From: Tolypeutes matacus | Lineage: Eukaryota; Chordata; Mammalia; Cingulata; Chlamyphoridae | Assembly: GCA_026826555.1 (NCBI GenBank) | Contig: JAKSZT010053881.1 | Span: 4,092,210-4,156,209 of the forward strand | DNA: 64,000 nt | Direction: 5' to 3' | Translations under genes and position numbers: made by a program | The notes under the pieces: generated by a model | What the model was told of the DNA's origin: nothing | Seen by the model: only the letters and a program-made list of their open reading frames with translations | Databases searched by the model: none | Shown here: positions 34,439-46,001 of the stretch, in pieces | How the letters are laid out: each line of letters starts with the position of its first letter | Numbering within the stretch: position 1 is the first letter of the stretch

Positions 34439-35038
34439 TGTATTAGTCAGCCAAAGGGGTGCTGATGCAAAGTACCAGAAATCTGTTGGCTTTTATGAAG
34501 GGTATTTATTTGGGGTAAAAGCTTACAGTTACAAGGCCCTAAAGAGTCTAACTCAAGGTTACTTTCTCACCAAAGATGGTTGCTGATCTCTGCGAGAGTT
34601 TAGCATTCCTCTCTCTCAGCTACAAGCTGGCATAGGGCTCATCTCTCAGGGCTTCCTCTTTCTCTTGAGGATCCATGTGTCCAGCTTCTTTCTAATCTCG
34701 GCTATAGGCTATCCAGCAAATGGCTCATCTCTCTTCCCGGGCCTGCAGGAACAAAGTTCTCTCCTCTGCCATGCCAATGGAGCTCTCTCTTTTCCTGTGT
34801 ATCTTCTGTGTCTTCTTGAGTGAGTGTCTGCTTATATACCCACCAAGGGGGTGGGGGCTCAACCCTGAGTCATGCCCTAATGATGTGGTTGAATCAAAGC
34901 CCTGATCTTAACATAATTTAATCAAATACATCTCAGCTGAATCTAATACAATCAAAGGGTATTGCACAAAGAGGAACAGACCAGTTTATAAACACAATCC
35001 TTCTTTTTGGAATTCATAAATAATATCAAACTGCTACA
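34439..35038 (-). mobile_element. MaLR-type solo LTR, minus strand
   Basis: TGTATTAGTCAGCCAAAGGG ... AATATCAAACTGCTACA; its reverse complement resembles the start of the LTR at 4928. Flanks ATTAC (34434-34438) and ATTGC (35039-35043) are a 5-bp duplication with one mismatch. CTTATATACC (about 34831-34840) is a candidate minus-strand TATA box. Confidence 0.82.
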
Positions 35039-35284
35039 ATTGCCAACACCAGAATTTGCCTGACTCTGGGAGAAAGCATGGCCTTGCTGACATCTTGATT
35101 TGAACTTCTAGTCTCCAAAACTGTGAGGCAATAAATGCTTGTTTTTTAAGCCAACCCATTGTGTGATATTTGTCATAGCAGCCTGCAAACCATGACAGAT
35201 GCCATATATGTCTTTTAGGTTTATGAGTATTTGAGGTTGTGGCAAGGAATGTTATGTGTCTACCAAATCCCATTCCTTTGTCTT

Positions 35285-35640
35285 TTAGATGTATACCTAG
35301 ACTACAATTCTAAGATTTCTTTGCAGTTAGGTGGCATCATGTCACCAAGTTCTGGCCAATAGAAGTCGGCAGAAGTTATGTGTCCATAAAATCACCCCAC
35401 GCAAGAATTCTCCATGATCTTTCCTCCTGTATTTGCCGGCTGAATGGGGAGGACTCTAAGAATTTAGAGGAGCGTGGAGCCAGAGGATGGAAGGAGTGTG
35501 AATGATTATATAGAGCAGAACCTCAGCCACCAGCCTGCATTGGACTGTGACATGAGCAAGAATCAAAATTTTATTGTGTTAAGCCTTTGAGATTTGGGAA
35601 ATGCTTGTTACAGAAGTTAGCCTACCCTGACTAATACAGA
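35285..35640 (+). mobile_element. Old LTR/ERVL-like relic
   Basis: CAAGTTCTGGCCAATAGAAG, then TGTGACATGAGCAAGAATC, then CTTTGAGATTTGGGAAATGC and CCCTGACTAATACAG is a pattern shared by old mammalian ERVL-class LTRs. The subfamily is not assigned. Confidence 0.6.
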
Positions 35641-35644
35641 AGTA

Positions 35645-35860
35645 CAATGAATAGAGCAAAGTAGAGGAATCAGACAATCCTGGATTCTTATACAAACTTT
35701 GCCAAATAGCAGGTGTGACCTTGTGCAAATTACTTAACCTCTCAGAGTTTCAACATCATTTGTAAGATGCGAATATAATAACACTTACCACATAGGGTTG
35801 TAGAAGAACTCTATGAGAACATATGTGTATAGTGCCTGTTATATAGCAGGTGTAGCAAGA
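35645..35860 (-). repeat. MIR SINE, minus strand
   Basis: CAATCCTGGATTCTTATAC, AGGTGTGACCTTGTGCAAATT, ACTTAACCTCTCAGAGTTTC and CATAGGGTTGTAGAAGAAC. Confidence 0.8.
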
Positions 35861-36689
35861 TTACAAATTTACTCACACAATCCAAATGTGCAAAGAAAAT
35901 GTAGTTTCTTTTATTTCTCTATAACCGATAGAATTTTCTATAGGATCCTCCAGCCCTGGGGTGGCAGGGAAAAAAACGTGAACTTTAAATGAGCCAATTA
36001 ACAATATGTCAGTCTCTTTTTTGGTTTAAAATAGTTCCTTTCAGGTAAATGCACAGGCTTTCAGAGTTCTCTTGTTTCTCCCCCCTCAACAGGTGGATGG
36101 GGGAGTTTCCTCTGTCCCCATAGCAGTGAGGAACAGCCCTAGAGGCTTTTATGCAGATCTTTGACTGTTCTCAGAGTCCTCACTGGTCTTGCTGGATTGC
36201 ATCCTTTCTTATGTTGTTACTGCTCACCAAGCTGGCATGTACTGCTGGAAATTTGAGGCCTCTTCTCTCTCAGCTTGTTCTGGGCCTAATGCTTCTGTCT
36301 TTTGACTCAACTGGTACCATATAACCTACTGAAGTCTTGCCATGATTCCCACTTACTTCTTGGCCCGGGTTGCCTGCTCTCCAGTCCTTGGTCACAGGGT
36401 CATTTTGCCACCATGGTGACCCCTCTGGTAAGCTGGCTGTCCAGCAAGTCAGTTATTTTCCATTTCCTTCCATAGGGCATCCCAAAACATTTGAATACTT
36501 TCCATGCCAGAAGGGAGACTCCAACTCAGCCCTTTCTCCGCCTAATGATGATTTTGCTTGTATATGGTTACCACATGTTGCAAGTTAGGGTTGGGGTGAG
36601 ATGGCTGGTACTCTACAAGACAGTTTCCACCCAGAGACTCAAACAAGAACTAGGGCAAGAGCCTCTCTGTTTTTAGTATTTGTGGTATT
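35861..36689. other. Unassigned sequence
   Basis: No exon or repeat is recognised. Confidence 0.5.
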
Positions 36690-37275
36690 TGGTATTTGTA
36701 GTGGATAGACTCTAAGGTGACCTTCTATGATCCCCCCTCTTGGTGTCCATGCCCTTATATAATACCCTACCCTTGAGTATGGGTGGTACCTGTGATGTGC
36801 TTCTACCTAACAGAACATGGCAAAAAGATGTGATGTCACTCCTGTGATTGCATTATGTTATATAAGTTCCCATCTTGTTAGCAGACTCATTCTAGAGACT
36901 TCCCTTGCTGGTTTGATGAAACGAACATGTTGGGAAAGACTGTATGGCAAGGAACTGTGGGTGGCCTCTGGGATCTGAGGGAGGCAGACAGCCACTAGTC
37001 AGTAAGAAGCCAGAACTCTCAGGTCTATAAGCACAAGAAAATGAATTCAGCTAACAGCCTAAGGGGGCTTGGGAAGCAGATTCTTCCCCAAGCATGCCTC
37101 CAGATAAGAATGCAGCCAGGCTGACATCTTTATTACATTCTTGTGAGACTCCAAGCAGAGGACCCAACTAAGTAATGCCAGACTCCTGATCCACCAAAAC
37201 TGTGAGCTAATAAGTGCATGTTCTTTTAAGCTGTTAGGTTTTTGATAATTTGTTATGTAACAATGACTAACTCTC
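36690..37275 (+). mobile_element. Old ERVL-like LTR (LTR16/MLT type)
   Basis: CTTGGTGTCCATGCCC, GTACCTGTGATGTGCTTCTA, AAAAGATGTGATGTCACTCC, CACTAGTCAGTAAGAAGCC, CCAAAACTGTGAGCTAATAAG and AATTTGTTATGTAACAATGAC. The subfamily is uncertain. Confidence 0.7.
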
Positions 37276-37894
37276 AAGGACTTTGGCTGAAAGAGGGGAG
37301 TTCAAGGCATGCATGCCTCATCCTTTCCCCTCCTCCTTGTATTGCCTTGTACTTCCCACAAGCCACTGGAGACTAGAAGGGCACACTTTCATTTTCCTCT
37401 TCTAGTCTGGTAGGTAGACCCCATCCTCTCATGCACGTGTGTATGTGCATGCGCACACAAAAACAAAGCTTCCTCCTGCCTGAAGTGGCTTTCGCTCTCA
37501 TTAGTTCTTTTAGATTCTTGATGTGGAATGGCTGTGGTGAAGCATAATTTAGAGGAAGAGGATGAAAACCCACAGAAGACTAACATTTTCAAAATATTAT
37601 CTCCATATTTATGGATCATTTCATCTTATTTCCTTCCCTTTAGATTCAGTTGGTATGAACCTCATTGTTTTCCCAGGTCAGGAAGTTATATAAGCCATCT
37701 TTAACTTTAATTTTCTCTTGAGTTTTGCCCTATCTCAGACTACTTCTGGCATGAGGAGGGCTATCAAGGCTGGGAGGCCCACGTATTCAGACATAAATAT
37801 GGCTTATAAATGCTCAGAGTCTGTTTCCCTTGAGAAGTCATCTGTTGAAAAGATGATCAGGATAAGTAACTATCCAGGTAGGGATCATGCAATA
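37276..37894. other. Unassigned sequence
   Basis: No exon or repeat is recognised. Confidence 0.5.
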
Positions 37895-38070
37895 CAATCA
37901 CAGATTATTAGAGTGGGAAGGAGAGCTCTCCTTCCAAACACTCTCAATTTATGAAGTAGGAAACCACACCCCAATGGGGTGAAATGACTTGAAAAAAGTC
38001 ACCGTATTGGTTATTCCAAAACTTGAACTAGAATCTGAGCATCCAGCTAGCTGTCCATGTTCTAGTTATC
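37895..38070 (+). repeat. MIR-like fragment
   Basis: A diverged AGGAAACCACACCCCAATGG, GGGTGAAATGACTTG and CTTGAACTAGAATCTGAGC follow the order of MIR or a related SINE. Confidence 0.45.
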
Positions 38071-38849
38071 TCAAGGTAACATGTACAAATTGCAAATAAA
38101 TTATGTAGCAGAAAATTCTTTATGAAGCAAGTTTTGCCAGAGTGGATTGTTTTTTTAGATCCGTTACCTTGAGACCTCTTCCTTTTGCAAGAACTTGGTT
38201 TTTGCCTTTTCTGCTGATAAAAGAAAAATCTTCCCAGGAGAAGTCAAAGAATAGCCACTTTCCTCTGACCTGCTAGATGGTAATAACAGCTGTAAGAATA
38301 TGTCCCATCAAACCTCAGGGAGTGAGGTTTGGAGGCATTTACAAACTATGGGTTCCAGTTGAGGTTATCTGGACCTGGCAGCCTGCTGACCTTGGTGAGA
38401 GAATTTTTAAACTGTGCTTTTATGTATAGCATCGTCTTTTCTCTTGCCCCCTCTTTCTTGTTCCCTCTTAAGAAGGAGAGCTAGTCCTTTTTTTTTTTCT
38501 TTTTCCTTTTATTCTGGAATTTCAGACAAAGCCCTGGAAATATGAATACAGCCTTTGTGAAAATGAGTGAGAATCTTTTTTTAAAAACAATCCTTTTATC
38601 ACTTTTATTCATTTTGCAGAGATTCTTTTCACTCCTGGAATTAAAAAATGGTTTGGGTCATAGAAGATGACCTTTAAAGCATGTTGTTATTTTATTCCTA
38701 ATTCTCATAAGAGAGCTTCCTGAACATGAGTCGCTCGAGACCCTGTTAACATTGTTTCACTCTATTCTTTCTCAATCCTGACAACAGTCAAGTTTACGAT
38801 GTCAAGCATCACACCATATTTTAGTTTGTGGGAAATGGCAGAGTGTCGC
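38071..38849. other. Unassigned sequence
   Basis: No exon or repeat is recognised. T-runs lie near 38488 and 38577. Confidence 0.5.
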
Positions 38850-39045
38850 AGACAAGAACTCTGGTTGTGGAGTCAGACTTGAGCTCAGAGATATGTGATC
38901 TTTGGTGAGTTCTTTAACTTCTCTGAAGTCCTCCTATGTGAAGTGGGGAGAATAATACTGCTTGGGATGTTGTAAGCATTAGATTAGGTAAGGATACAGC
39001 ACACCTAGCACAGTGTGTGACAGTTAGTGAGTGTTAGCACATCAC
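38850..39045 (-). repeat. MIR SINE, minus strand
   Basis: GGTTGTGGAGTCAGACTTGAG, then GTTCTTTAACTTCTCTGAAG, GTGAAGTGGGGAGAATAATAC and a GCACACCTAGCACAGTGTG end. Confidence 0.75.
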
Positions 39046-39089
39046 AGTCCATAGGACAGTTTATTAGAATTATGATATTTATTTGATTG

Positions 39090-39225
39090 TCCATATTCTC
39101 AGTTGGGCTGTAAACTCATGTCTGTCTTGTTCACCATAGTAATCCCAACATCAATTTTAGTGCCTACAACATAGTAGGTACTCAGAATATGTTTTTGTGG
39201 ATGAATAATTGAATAGATGCTCAAA
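39090..39225 (+). repeat. L2 3' end
   Basis: GTCTGTCTTGTTCACCATAG, then GTGCCTACAACATAGTAGG, ACTCAGAATATGTTTTTGTGG and ATGAATAATTGAATAG. Confidence 0.75.
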
Positions 39226-39975
39226 AACTGATAACTGAGTCCTTTAGCAACATCTTTTCCCATATGCTCATTCAGGTTTGCCCACACAGAGATGTGAGTA
39301 TCAACTGCCTCCAGGCTTCCTGGTTTGGGCAAGTTTAGACTTTCTTTCATATTCTGGCATTGACTGGAGACTATGGAGGAGTCTAACAGCCTGAAGTTAA
39401 TATATATATATAAGAAGAAGAAGAGCTATTAAGGGCAAGAGTGAAAATAATCTGGTTAGAAAAACAGAATTTCTTATGACTTAGTTCTCAAAATTCAAAA
39501 CCCAATGTGAACCCCTCATGACTTCAATAATTTCCGAGGAAATGGAGGCTTTTAATGTTCCTGTTGTATTATAGATAATTTCCTTCTCATAGGAGGCCTC
39601 TAACTGCAGTGGAGATAGAAATAAGAATAGTCTAAGGAAAGAGAGTGGGAGAAATAAAAAAGGAACATAATATGGGGTGAGATAGATCCCTGGGAGATTG
39701 AGAGTTTTGTAAACAAGCTTTCTCTAACAGTGATTGGATTCATCTTTGAGTCTCTGGGGCCTAGCACTGTGCTTGGACATGTGAGCTGCTCAGCACATAT
39801 TAGTTGGCTGAAAGGGTGTCTAAGAGATGAAGTGACAGAGATGGAGAAGGGTTCAGAGGTGCAAGAATCCAGAGCAGAGGAGGCCAAAATGGGCAAGTGT
39901 CTTTGCCTGGGCCAAAGAGCAAGGGAAAGACAAATGCTTGGAAGGAAAGAAGGAAAAAAAGACAAAAGGCTTCTG
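39226..39975. other. Unassigned sequence with an L2-like tail
   Basis: GCCTAGCACTGTGCTTGG then CTCAGCACATATTAGTTGG near 39760-39815 resembles another L2 tail. The rest is unassigned. Confidence 0.45.
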
Positions 39976-39990
39976 GAGTGAGAGGTTCTT

Positions 39991-40183
39991 TTTTTTTTTT
40001 TTTTTTTTTTAAAGATTTTATTTATTTATTCATTTATCCCCCCCTTGCTGCTTGTGCTCACTGGGTCAGCTAACCGCGCCCTGTGGGCGGGCTTGCCTTC
40101 ACCAGGAGGCCCCGGGGACTGAACCCAGGTCCTCCCATATGGTAAACGGGAGCCCTACTGATTGAGCCACAGCCGCTTCCCTA
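39991..40183 (-). mobile_element. DAS-type SINE, short form, minus strand
   Basis: T-run, then (ATTT)n, CCCCCCCTTGCTGCTTGTGC, GCTTGCCTTCACCAGGAGGC and CCACAGCCGCTTCCCT. Flanked by the 15-bp duplication GAGTGAGAGGTTCTT (39976-39990 and 40184-40198). Near-consensus, so relatively young. Confidence 0.94.
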
Positions 40184-40404
40184 GAGTGAGAGGTTCTTCT
40201 ACCTTGACTTTTTCCCTTTGGTTTCTTTATTTAAGGAAAGCAACAAGGGAGAAATACCACAAGCAGAACATTGTAGAAGGGACTGAAAGCAGAGATGGGA
40301 GATGAGAATTAATTTCTTATTCCTCTTTTCCTCTGAGAATGATAGACCTGAAATCTCATATGGCCCCTTCCATTCGTATGTGTTCTTGTTTGTCTCTCCC
40401 ACTG

Positions 40405-40505
40405 ACTAGACCATAAACAACTTGAAGGCTGACAGCATTTTATTCCTTTTTTTTATCCTCCACTGGACTTAGCTGGTTCATTTGATGCTTAATGAATTGA
40501 ATTGG
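40405..40505 (+). repeat. L2-like 3' tail
   Basis: CTAGACCATAAACAACTTGAAG, then GACAGCATTTTATTCC and TGCTTAATGAATTGAATTGG. Confidence 0.5.
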
Positions 40506-40547
40506 CAAGAACTGCTCATGGATGTGTTTGTTATTCTTCTGTGTTAG

Positions 40548-41226
40548 TGTGGTAATTTGAGATTATCTTATGAATCCCCAAAAGAGAAAGATTATTCTTT
40601 TAAACTAATCTGTTCCTGTGGGTGTGATACTCTTTGATTGTATTGAATTTGGTTGAAGGTCTTTTGATTAGATTACTTGATAAGATTGTTTTAGGGTTTT
40701 TGATTGGACTACATCAGTGAGGTGTGACTCAGGTTGAGTCTCTGCCTCCTTGCTGGGTCTGCTATAAACTCAGGGACACAAAGAGAGACAGATATACAGA
40801 TAAAGAAAGCCGGCATATTTGATCTGGCTGTGTGAGAGAAAGGACAACAGTTTCACCCACAGCCAAGCTGCAACGAGAGAAGCCCCTGAGAGGCTCAAAG
40901 AGATAAAGCTCATGGAGAGATGAACCATATGCCTGATAGCTTACAGATGAACTCAGGAAGAGAGAGGGAGAGGAGGCCTGGTAAGAGACAAGCCCTATGC
41001 CAGGTTTGCCTACAGCTACAGAAAGGCAGAGACCTTGGCAGAGATCGGTAGCCATCTTGCTTCACCACGAGGCAGCTGATTTTGGTGAGAAAACACCTCT
41101 TATAGTGCCTTCAGATGGACTTTTCAAGGCCTTAGAGCTGTAAGCTTTTACCCCAAATAAATACCCTTTATAAAAGCCAACCTTTTTCTGGTGCTTTGCA
41201 TCAGCAGCCTTTTGGCAAACCAAAAC
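40548..41226 (+). mobile_element. MaLR-type solo LTR
   Basis: TGTGGTAATTTGAGATTATC ... CCCCAAATAAATACCC ... GCAAACCAAAACA. It aligns to the LTR at 4928-5510, but carries about 100 nt extra in the middle. No duplication is obvious at the chosen ends, so the right boundary is approximate. Confidence 0.8.
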
Positions 41227-41274
41227 AGTCCACCTAGCTACCCAGTTTTTCAATCAAACACTAATTTAGGTGTT

Positions 41275-41597
41275 TTTCCCTGAAGGTAGTTTGTAGATAT
41301 AGTTAGCGTCTATAGTCAGTTGACAAGTAATGGATATTACCCTCCACAATGTGAGTGGGCTTTATCCAATCTGCTGAAAACCTTAAAATCACAACCTGCA
41401 GTTTCCCAGAGAAAAAGAAATTCTGTCTCAAGAATGCAGCATAAGAGTCCTGCCTGAGTTGTTTCCAGCCTGCCAGTCTGCCCTACAATTTTCAGGCTAG
41501 CCAGCCTCCACAATCACATGAGCCAATTCCTTAAAATAAGCCTCGTATTTTATATATCTATATTCTGTTTCTCTCATGTACCCTGACTGATACAGTG
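41275..41597 (+). mobile_element. LTR relic (ERVL-MaLR-like)
   Basis: ATATTACCCTCCACAATGTG, GGGCTTTATCCAATCTGC, CCAGCCTCCACAATCACATG, AGCCAATTCCTTAAAATAAG and CCCTGACTGATACAG, the order seen in an old mammalian LTR. Confidence 0.65.
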
Positions 41598-41999
41598 GGT
41601 GAATCCATATAAAGACTTTTGCCATGATAATGGGAAAATCAATTTTTCTCCTCCTTCTGTCCTATTTTGGATATAGACAATATAGAATAGAAAACTGAAA
41701 ATGAAGGGAAATTTTTTCTGCACTTCTATAATGATATTTCTGGAAATCATTGGAAGAGTTAAAATTAAAATAATGTACTATAACATGTCAATTTTATTCT
41801 TATCATAGTCAAAGGGAAAGCACATCTCTGAGTGAGAGACAAGACACTAGGAAACATGCACCAGAGTTTCATTATTAGCTGCTAGTTCTTGTCTCAGATT
41901 AAGTCACTCCATGGGTATAAAGTTATCTAATTTCTTCTAGGCCATCCTTTCAATATTAGAAATAGGTAAAGTCATGCCCAGGGACATAGCTGGAATATT
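41598..41999. other. Unassigned sequence
   Basis: Nothing is recognised. Confidence 0.5.
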
Positions 42000-42339
42000 T
42001 TTTAACAGTTATAGTGATTTATTGTGCTTGGAGTACACTGCACTTCCTGGACATGTATATCCATGTCCCTCATAAGAGCTGGAAAATTTTCAGCCATTAT
42101 TTCCTCATACACTTTTACTGCTCCCTTTCCCTTCTCATCTACCTCTGGGATGCCTTATAATGCATATGTTTGTGCATTTATTTTTGTCATTCAATTCCCT
42201 GAGTCCCTGCTGAATTTCTTCATTTTTTTGTCTATCTGTACTACTATTTGTGCAATTTAGTATGTCCTATCTTTGACATCACTAATTCTTTCCTCTGCCT
42301 GTTCAAATCTGTTGTTTTGTGTTTCTTCTAGTGTACTTT

Positions 42340-42528
42340 CTTTTTTTTTTTTTTTTTAAAGATTTTATTTATTTATTCCTTTATCCCCCCCTTGCTGCTT
42401 GTGTTCGCTGGGCCAGCCAATCACGCCGTGCGGGCGGGCCTGCCTTCACCAGGAGGCCCCGGGAACCGAACCTGGGGCCTCCCATATGGCAAACGGGAGC
42501 CCCACTGATTGAGCCACAGCCGCCTCCC
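42340..42528 (-). mobile_element. DAS-type SINE, short form, minus strand
   Basis: T-run, (ATTT)n, CCCCCCCTTGCTGCTTGTG, CCTGCCTTCACCAGGAGGCC and GCCACAGCCGCCTCCC. Flanked by TCTAGTGTACTTT (42327-42339 and 42529-42541). It interrupts the antisense ORF1. Confidence 0.94.
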
Positions 42529-42949
42529 TCTAGTGTACTTTTAATTTCTTGTTTTGTGCCTTTCATCACTGTAAGATCTGGGTTTTTTTTTAATGTATGT
42601 TTTTAATTTCTTCTATATGTTCCCCCAGTGTTTTCTTGATATCCTTTATCACTTCCTTCATTTCATTGAGTTGATTAAGGGTATTTGTTTGGACATCCTT
42701 GATTAGTTGTTCCATGTTGTGTGTCTCCTCCTGCTTTTTAGTTTGTTCATTAGACTGGGCCATGACTTCTTGTTTTTTAGTATGGCTTGTAATTTTTTGC
42801 TGATGTCTAGGCATCTGTTTATCTTGATGGGCTTTATTCAGTTGGTTGGTTTCTCTCTTTTGTCTAGGGTTTTATTTTTGTTTGAATTTGTGTTAGGAGT
42901 CCTCTTTATCACTTAGTTCCACTTATTCTATACCCATGTTCAATGGGAA

Positions 42950-43965
42950 AAAAAATAGAGCTTCAAAAAAGGAAAGAAAGAAGAGGAAAAAAAAGAAATA
43001 AAATAAAAAAGAAGGAAGGAAAAAGAACATAAACAGAGACAGAAAAAAAATAAATAATAAGAGGGAAGATAATAAACAGGAATAAAAATTGTAAAGGTGA
43101 AAAAATAGGAAAAAATAAAATAAAAATACCAGATAAATGAAAAGAGAAGAAAAAATACAAAACAAGGAAAGGCAGAAAGAAGGAAGAAAAGAAGAAGAAA
43201 AAAAGAAAATAAAAAGAGGATGGAAGAGAAAAAAGAAAAAAAGGGTAATAATAATAATAAATGTATCTTTCCTACCTTTTTATCTTTAAAAGGGAGTGTA
43301 TTAGTCAGGGTTCTCTCAGGAAACAGAATCAACAGGAGATAATCTGTCAATAATATGAAATTTTAAAAGAGTCTCTCACGCAACCGTGGGGATTCACAAG
43401 TCCAGGTTCCGCAGGCAGGCTGCAAACCAGTGGCTCTGATAAAAGTCCGATGAAAGGTCGTTGATGAGTTTCTGGGAGAAGTTGCCTGTCCAACGATGAG
43501 CTGGGAAATTGTCTCTGAATGTTGAAATCACTTCTGCTTTTAAGTCATTCAACTGATTGGATAAAAGCGCCACCCATTGATAATGTAATCTCCCTGATTG
43601 ATGCAGATGTAATCAGCCATCCACACAGTAAACTCACTGGTGATTGAAGTCCATAATTGCTCTTGTATTACAATTAGCCCAGTGTTTGCTGGAACAAACA
43701 CCTGGACACACTTACCTGGCCGAGTTGACACATTAGCCTAATCATCACAGGGAGGAAAGAAGAAAAAGAAAAAAGGGAAAAAATAAAACATAAGAGATGG
43801 GAAGAGAAGGAAAAAAAAGAAGAAAAACAGGAAAAGAAGGAAAGAAAATAAGGAAGAGGAGAAGAAACAGACAAAGAAACAAATAATACAAAACAAAACA
43901 AAAGAAAAAGGATAGTAAAAAAAAAAAAAAAAAAAAGAGAGAGAGAGAAATAAAACCTTCTGGCT
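42950..43965. repeat. Polypurine tract (G/A-rich plus strand) split by an LTR
   Basis: About 300 nt (42950-43255) and about 215 nt (43750-43965) of almost pure A and G, separated by the LTR at 43297-43749. It is the polypyrimidine part of the L1/HAL1 5' region seen from the other strand. Long Phe/Leu/Ser-rich minus-strand frames here are composition artefacts. Confidence 0.85.
43297..43749 (-). mobile_element. Complete solo LTR inside the polypurine tract
   Basis: TGTATTAGTCAGGGTTCTCTC ... TTAGCCTAATCATCACA with TG...CA ends, flanked by the perfect 5-bp duplication GGGAG (43292-43296 and 43750-43754). Same family as the partial copy at 22450. The strand is inferred from the related MaLR LTRs. 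Confidence 0.85.
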
Positions 43966-44308
43966 AAGTTCCCTCAGCTCTCCCCGAGTCACACCCTACC
44001 TTAAGCAGCTGGACACAGACCCACCTGTGGGACAGCTCCTCAGCAGCTTACCTCTCCCCCAGGGCTGGCTGGGCCCTTTTCCTCTCCTCCTGGGTGGGCT
44101 AGTATGCTCCGCTCTTCTCCAGGGCCAGCTGGGTGGCTCCTCTTTTCCCCGGTGCCCAGCTTCCCCCCATCCCAGTTACCTACTCTGATCACCCTTGTGA
44201 CACCCCAGCTTCCCTTATGCCTGGCAAGCCTGCTGACCTTCCCACAGTTTTTAGATGAAGAGTGCAGCCTGCCATTACCTACTACACCATCTTAGATCAA
44301 GGCAAACA

Positions 44309-45985
44309 ACTATATTGAGATATGATTCCTATACCCTACAATTCATTCATTTAAGTGTACAATTTATTGGTTTTTCGTGTGTTCACAAATAGGTGCAACC
44401 ATCACCACAATCTGTTTAGAACATTTCACCTCAAAAATAAACTCCCTAACCTTTAGCTATTACGTTCCCCACCCCAATTCCCTCACCCCCATCCCCTCAT
44501 CCAGGCTATTCCCACCCAGTCAGCCCTAAGCAACCATTAATCTACTTTCTATCTCTATAGGTTTGCCTGTTCTGGATATTTCAAATATATAGAATCAAGC
44601 AATATTTGGTCTTTTGTTTCTGGCTTCTTTCATTTAGCATGATGTTTTTAAGTCTCGTCTTATGTTGTAGCATGTATCAATGCTTAAATTCTCTTTATGA
44701 TAAAAAAATATTCAATTATATGGATATTCCATATTTTATTTATCCTTTCATCCATTGATGGACACTTGGGTTGTTTCCATCTTTTGGCTATTGAGAATAG
44801 TGCTGCTAGAAACATTTCCTTTACAAGTTTTTGTCTGAACATATGTTTTCCATCTTTTGGATACATACACATACACATGCACATGCATAGGACTGGATTG
44901 CTGGGTTATACAGTAATTCTTTTTGAGGAACCCCCAAGCTGTTTTCCACAGAAGCTGTATCACTTTACATATCCACCAGAAATGTATGAGCATTCCAATT
45001 TCTCCACATCTTCTACAGCACTTATTTTCCTTTTTTAAAAAAATTATAGTCATCTTAGTAGGTATGAAGTGGTATGTTATTTTGGTTCTGATTTGCGTTT
45101 CCCTAATAGCTAATGCTATTTGGCATCTCTTCATGTGCTTATTGGCCATTTGTATATCTACTTTGAAAAAATATCAATGCAAGTTCTTTCCCCTTTTAAA
45201 AATTAGGCTGCTTGCCTTTTTTTGTTGAGTTGTAAAAATTCTTTATATTTTATGGGCACCAGACCCTTATCAGATATTTTAATTTGCAAATATTTTCTCA
45301 CACTCTGTGGATTGCCTTTTCACTTTTTAAAACACAAAAGTTTTAAATTTTGGGGAAGTCCAATTTATCTATTTTTTCTTTTGTTGCTTGTGCTTTTGGT
45401 GTCGTATCTAAGAAACCGTTGTCAAATCTAAAGTCATAAAGATTTATATACATGATTTCTTCTCAGAGTTTTACAGTTTTAGATCTTACATTAGATCCAT
45501 TTTGAATTGATTTTTCTTTTGAATTAATTTTTATAAGTGGTATGAGGTAAAGATCCAATCTCTATCTTTTGCACGTGGCTATTCTTTTTTTAAAAAAAGA
45601 CTTTTCTTTCCTCACTGAAGGGGTTTAGCACCCTTGTCAAAAGTCAGTTAATTATAGACACTCAGGTTCATTACTACATTCTCAATTCTATTCCATTGCT
45701 CTGTGTATCTTATCCTTATGCCAGTACCACACTGTCCTGACTACTGTTGCTTTAATACCAATTTTGAAAGTGGGAGGTGTGAGTCCTCCTTCTTTGTAAT
45801 TATTCCTCAAGGTTGTTTTTGGCTATTCTGGGTTCCTTGCAATTCTATATGAACTTTAGAATCAGCGTATCAGTTTCTACAAAGAACTCAGCAGGGATCC
45901 TGATATGGATGGCATTAAATAAGATCAAATATTCAAAATTTGGCATGCAATTTTGGAGGGTTCACAGACCTCTGCAGCCCATACA
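44309..45985 (-). mobile_element. L1 3' region (antisense)
   Basis: The plus strand reads TATATTGAGATATGATTCC, GTGCAACCATCACCACAATC, TTGATGGACACTTGGGTTG, GCATCTCTTCATGTGCTTATTGG, GGTGTCGTATCTAAGAAACC, CAGTACCACACTGTCCTGAC and GGTTGTTTTTGGCTATTCTGG: about 1.7 kb of reversed L1 3' sequence, with no intact frame. Confidence 0.88.
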
Positions 45986-46001
45986 TTAAACTTGTGGCAA
46001 G

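Larger units (their letters stand above)
33547..35197 (+). mobile_element. Old MLT1-like LTR hosting three later insertions
   Basis: Outer LTR pieces are 33547-33662, 33818-33959 and 35039-35197: TGTTGGGGATTGAATCATGC, then TTAGGGTGGGCCATATTCC and GCCTTATAAAGAGGAAATTAG, then GAACTTCTAGTCTCCAAAACTG and a CCATGACA end. The flanks GATAC (33542-33546) and GATGC (35198-35202) are a 5-bp duplication with one mismatch. Confidence 0.8.
42000..44300 (-). mobile_element. L1/HAL1 5' half, minus strand, with two later insertions
   Basis: On the minus strand: a 5' end (GATCTAAGATGGTGTAGTAG at about 44290), a GC-rich 5' UTR (43966-44290), a long polypyrimidine tract, then the start of ORF1 with an N-terminal coiled coil (42590-42814; HQQKITSHTKKQEVMAQSN is readable), and a part matching the HAL1 copy (AATAATGGCTGAAAATTTTC). 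Homology stops near 42000, inside ORF1. The 5' end is present while the 3' end is missing, which is unlike ordinary L1 truncation. Confidence 0.75.

Noticed and set aside
42923..43992. Several minus-strand frames rich in Phe, Leu and Ser that look like membrane proteins
   Set aside because: They are the complement of an A/G-rich low-complexity tract; the hydrophobic composition follows from T-rich codons.
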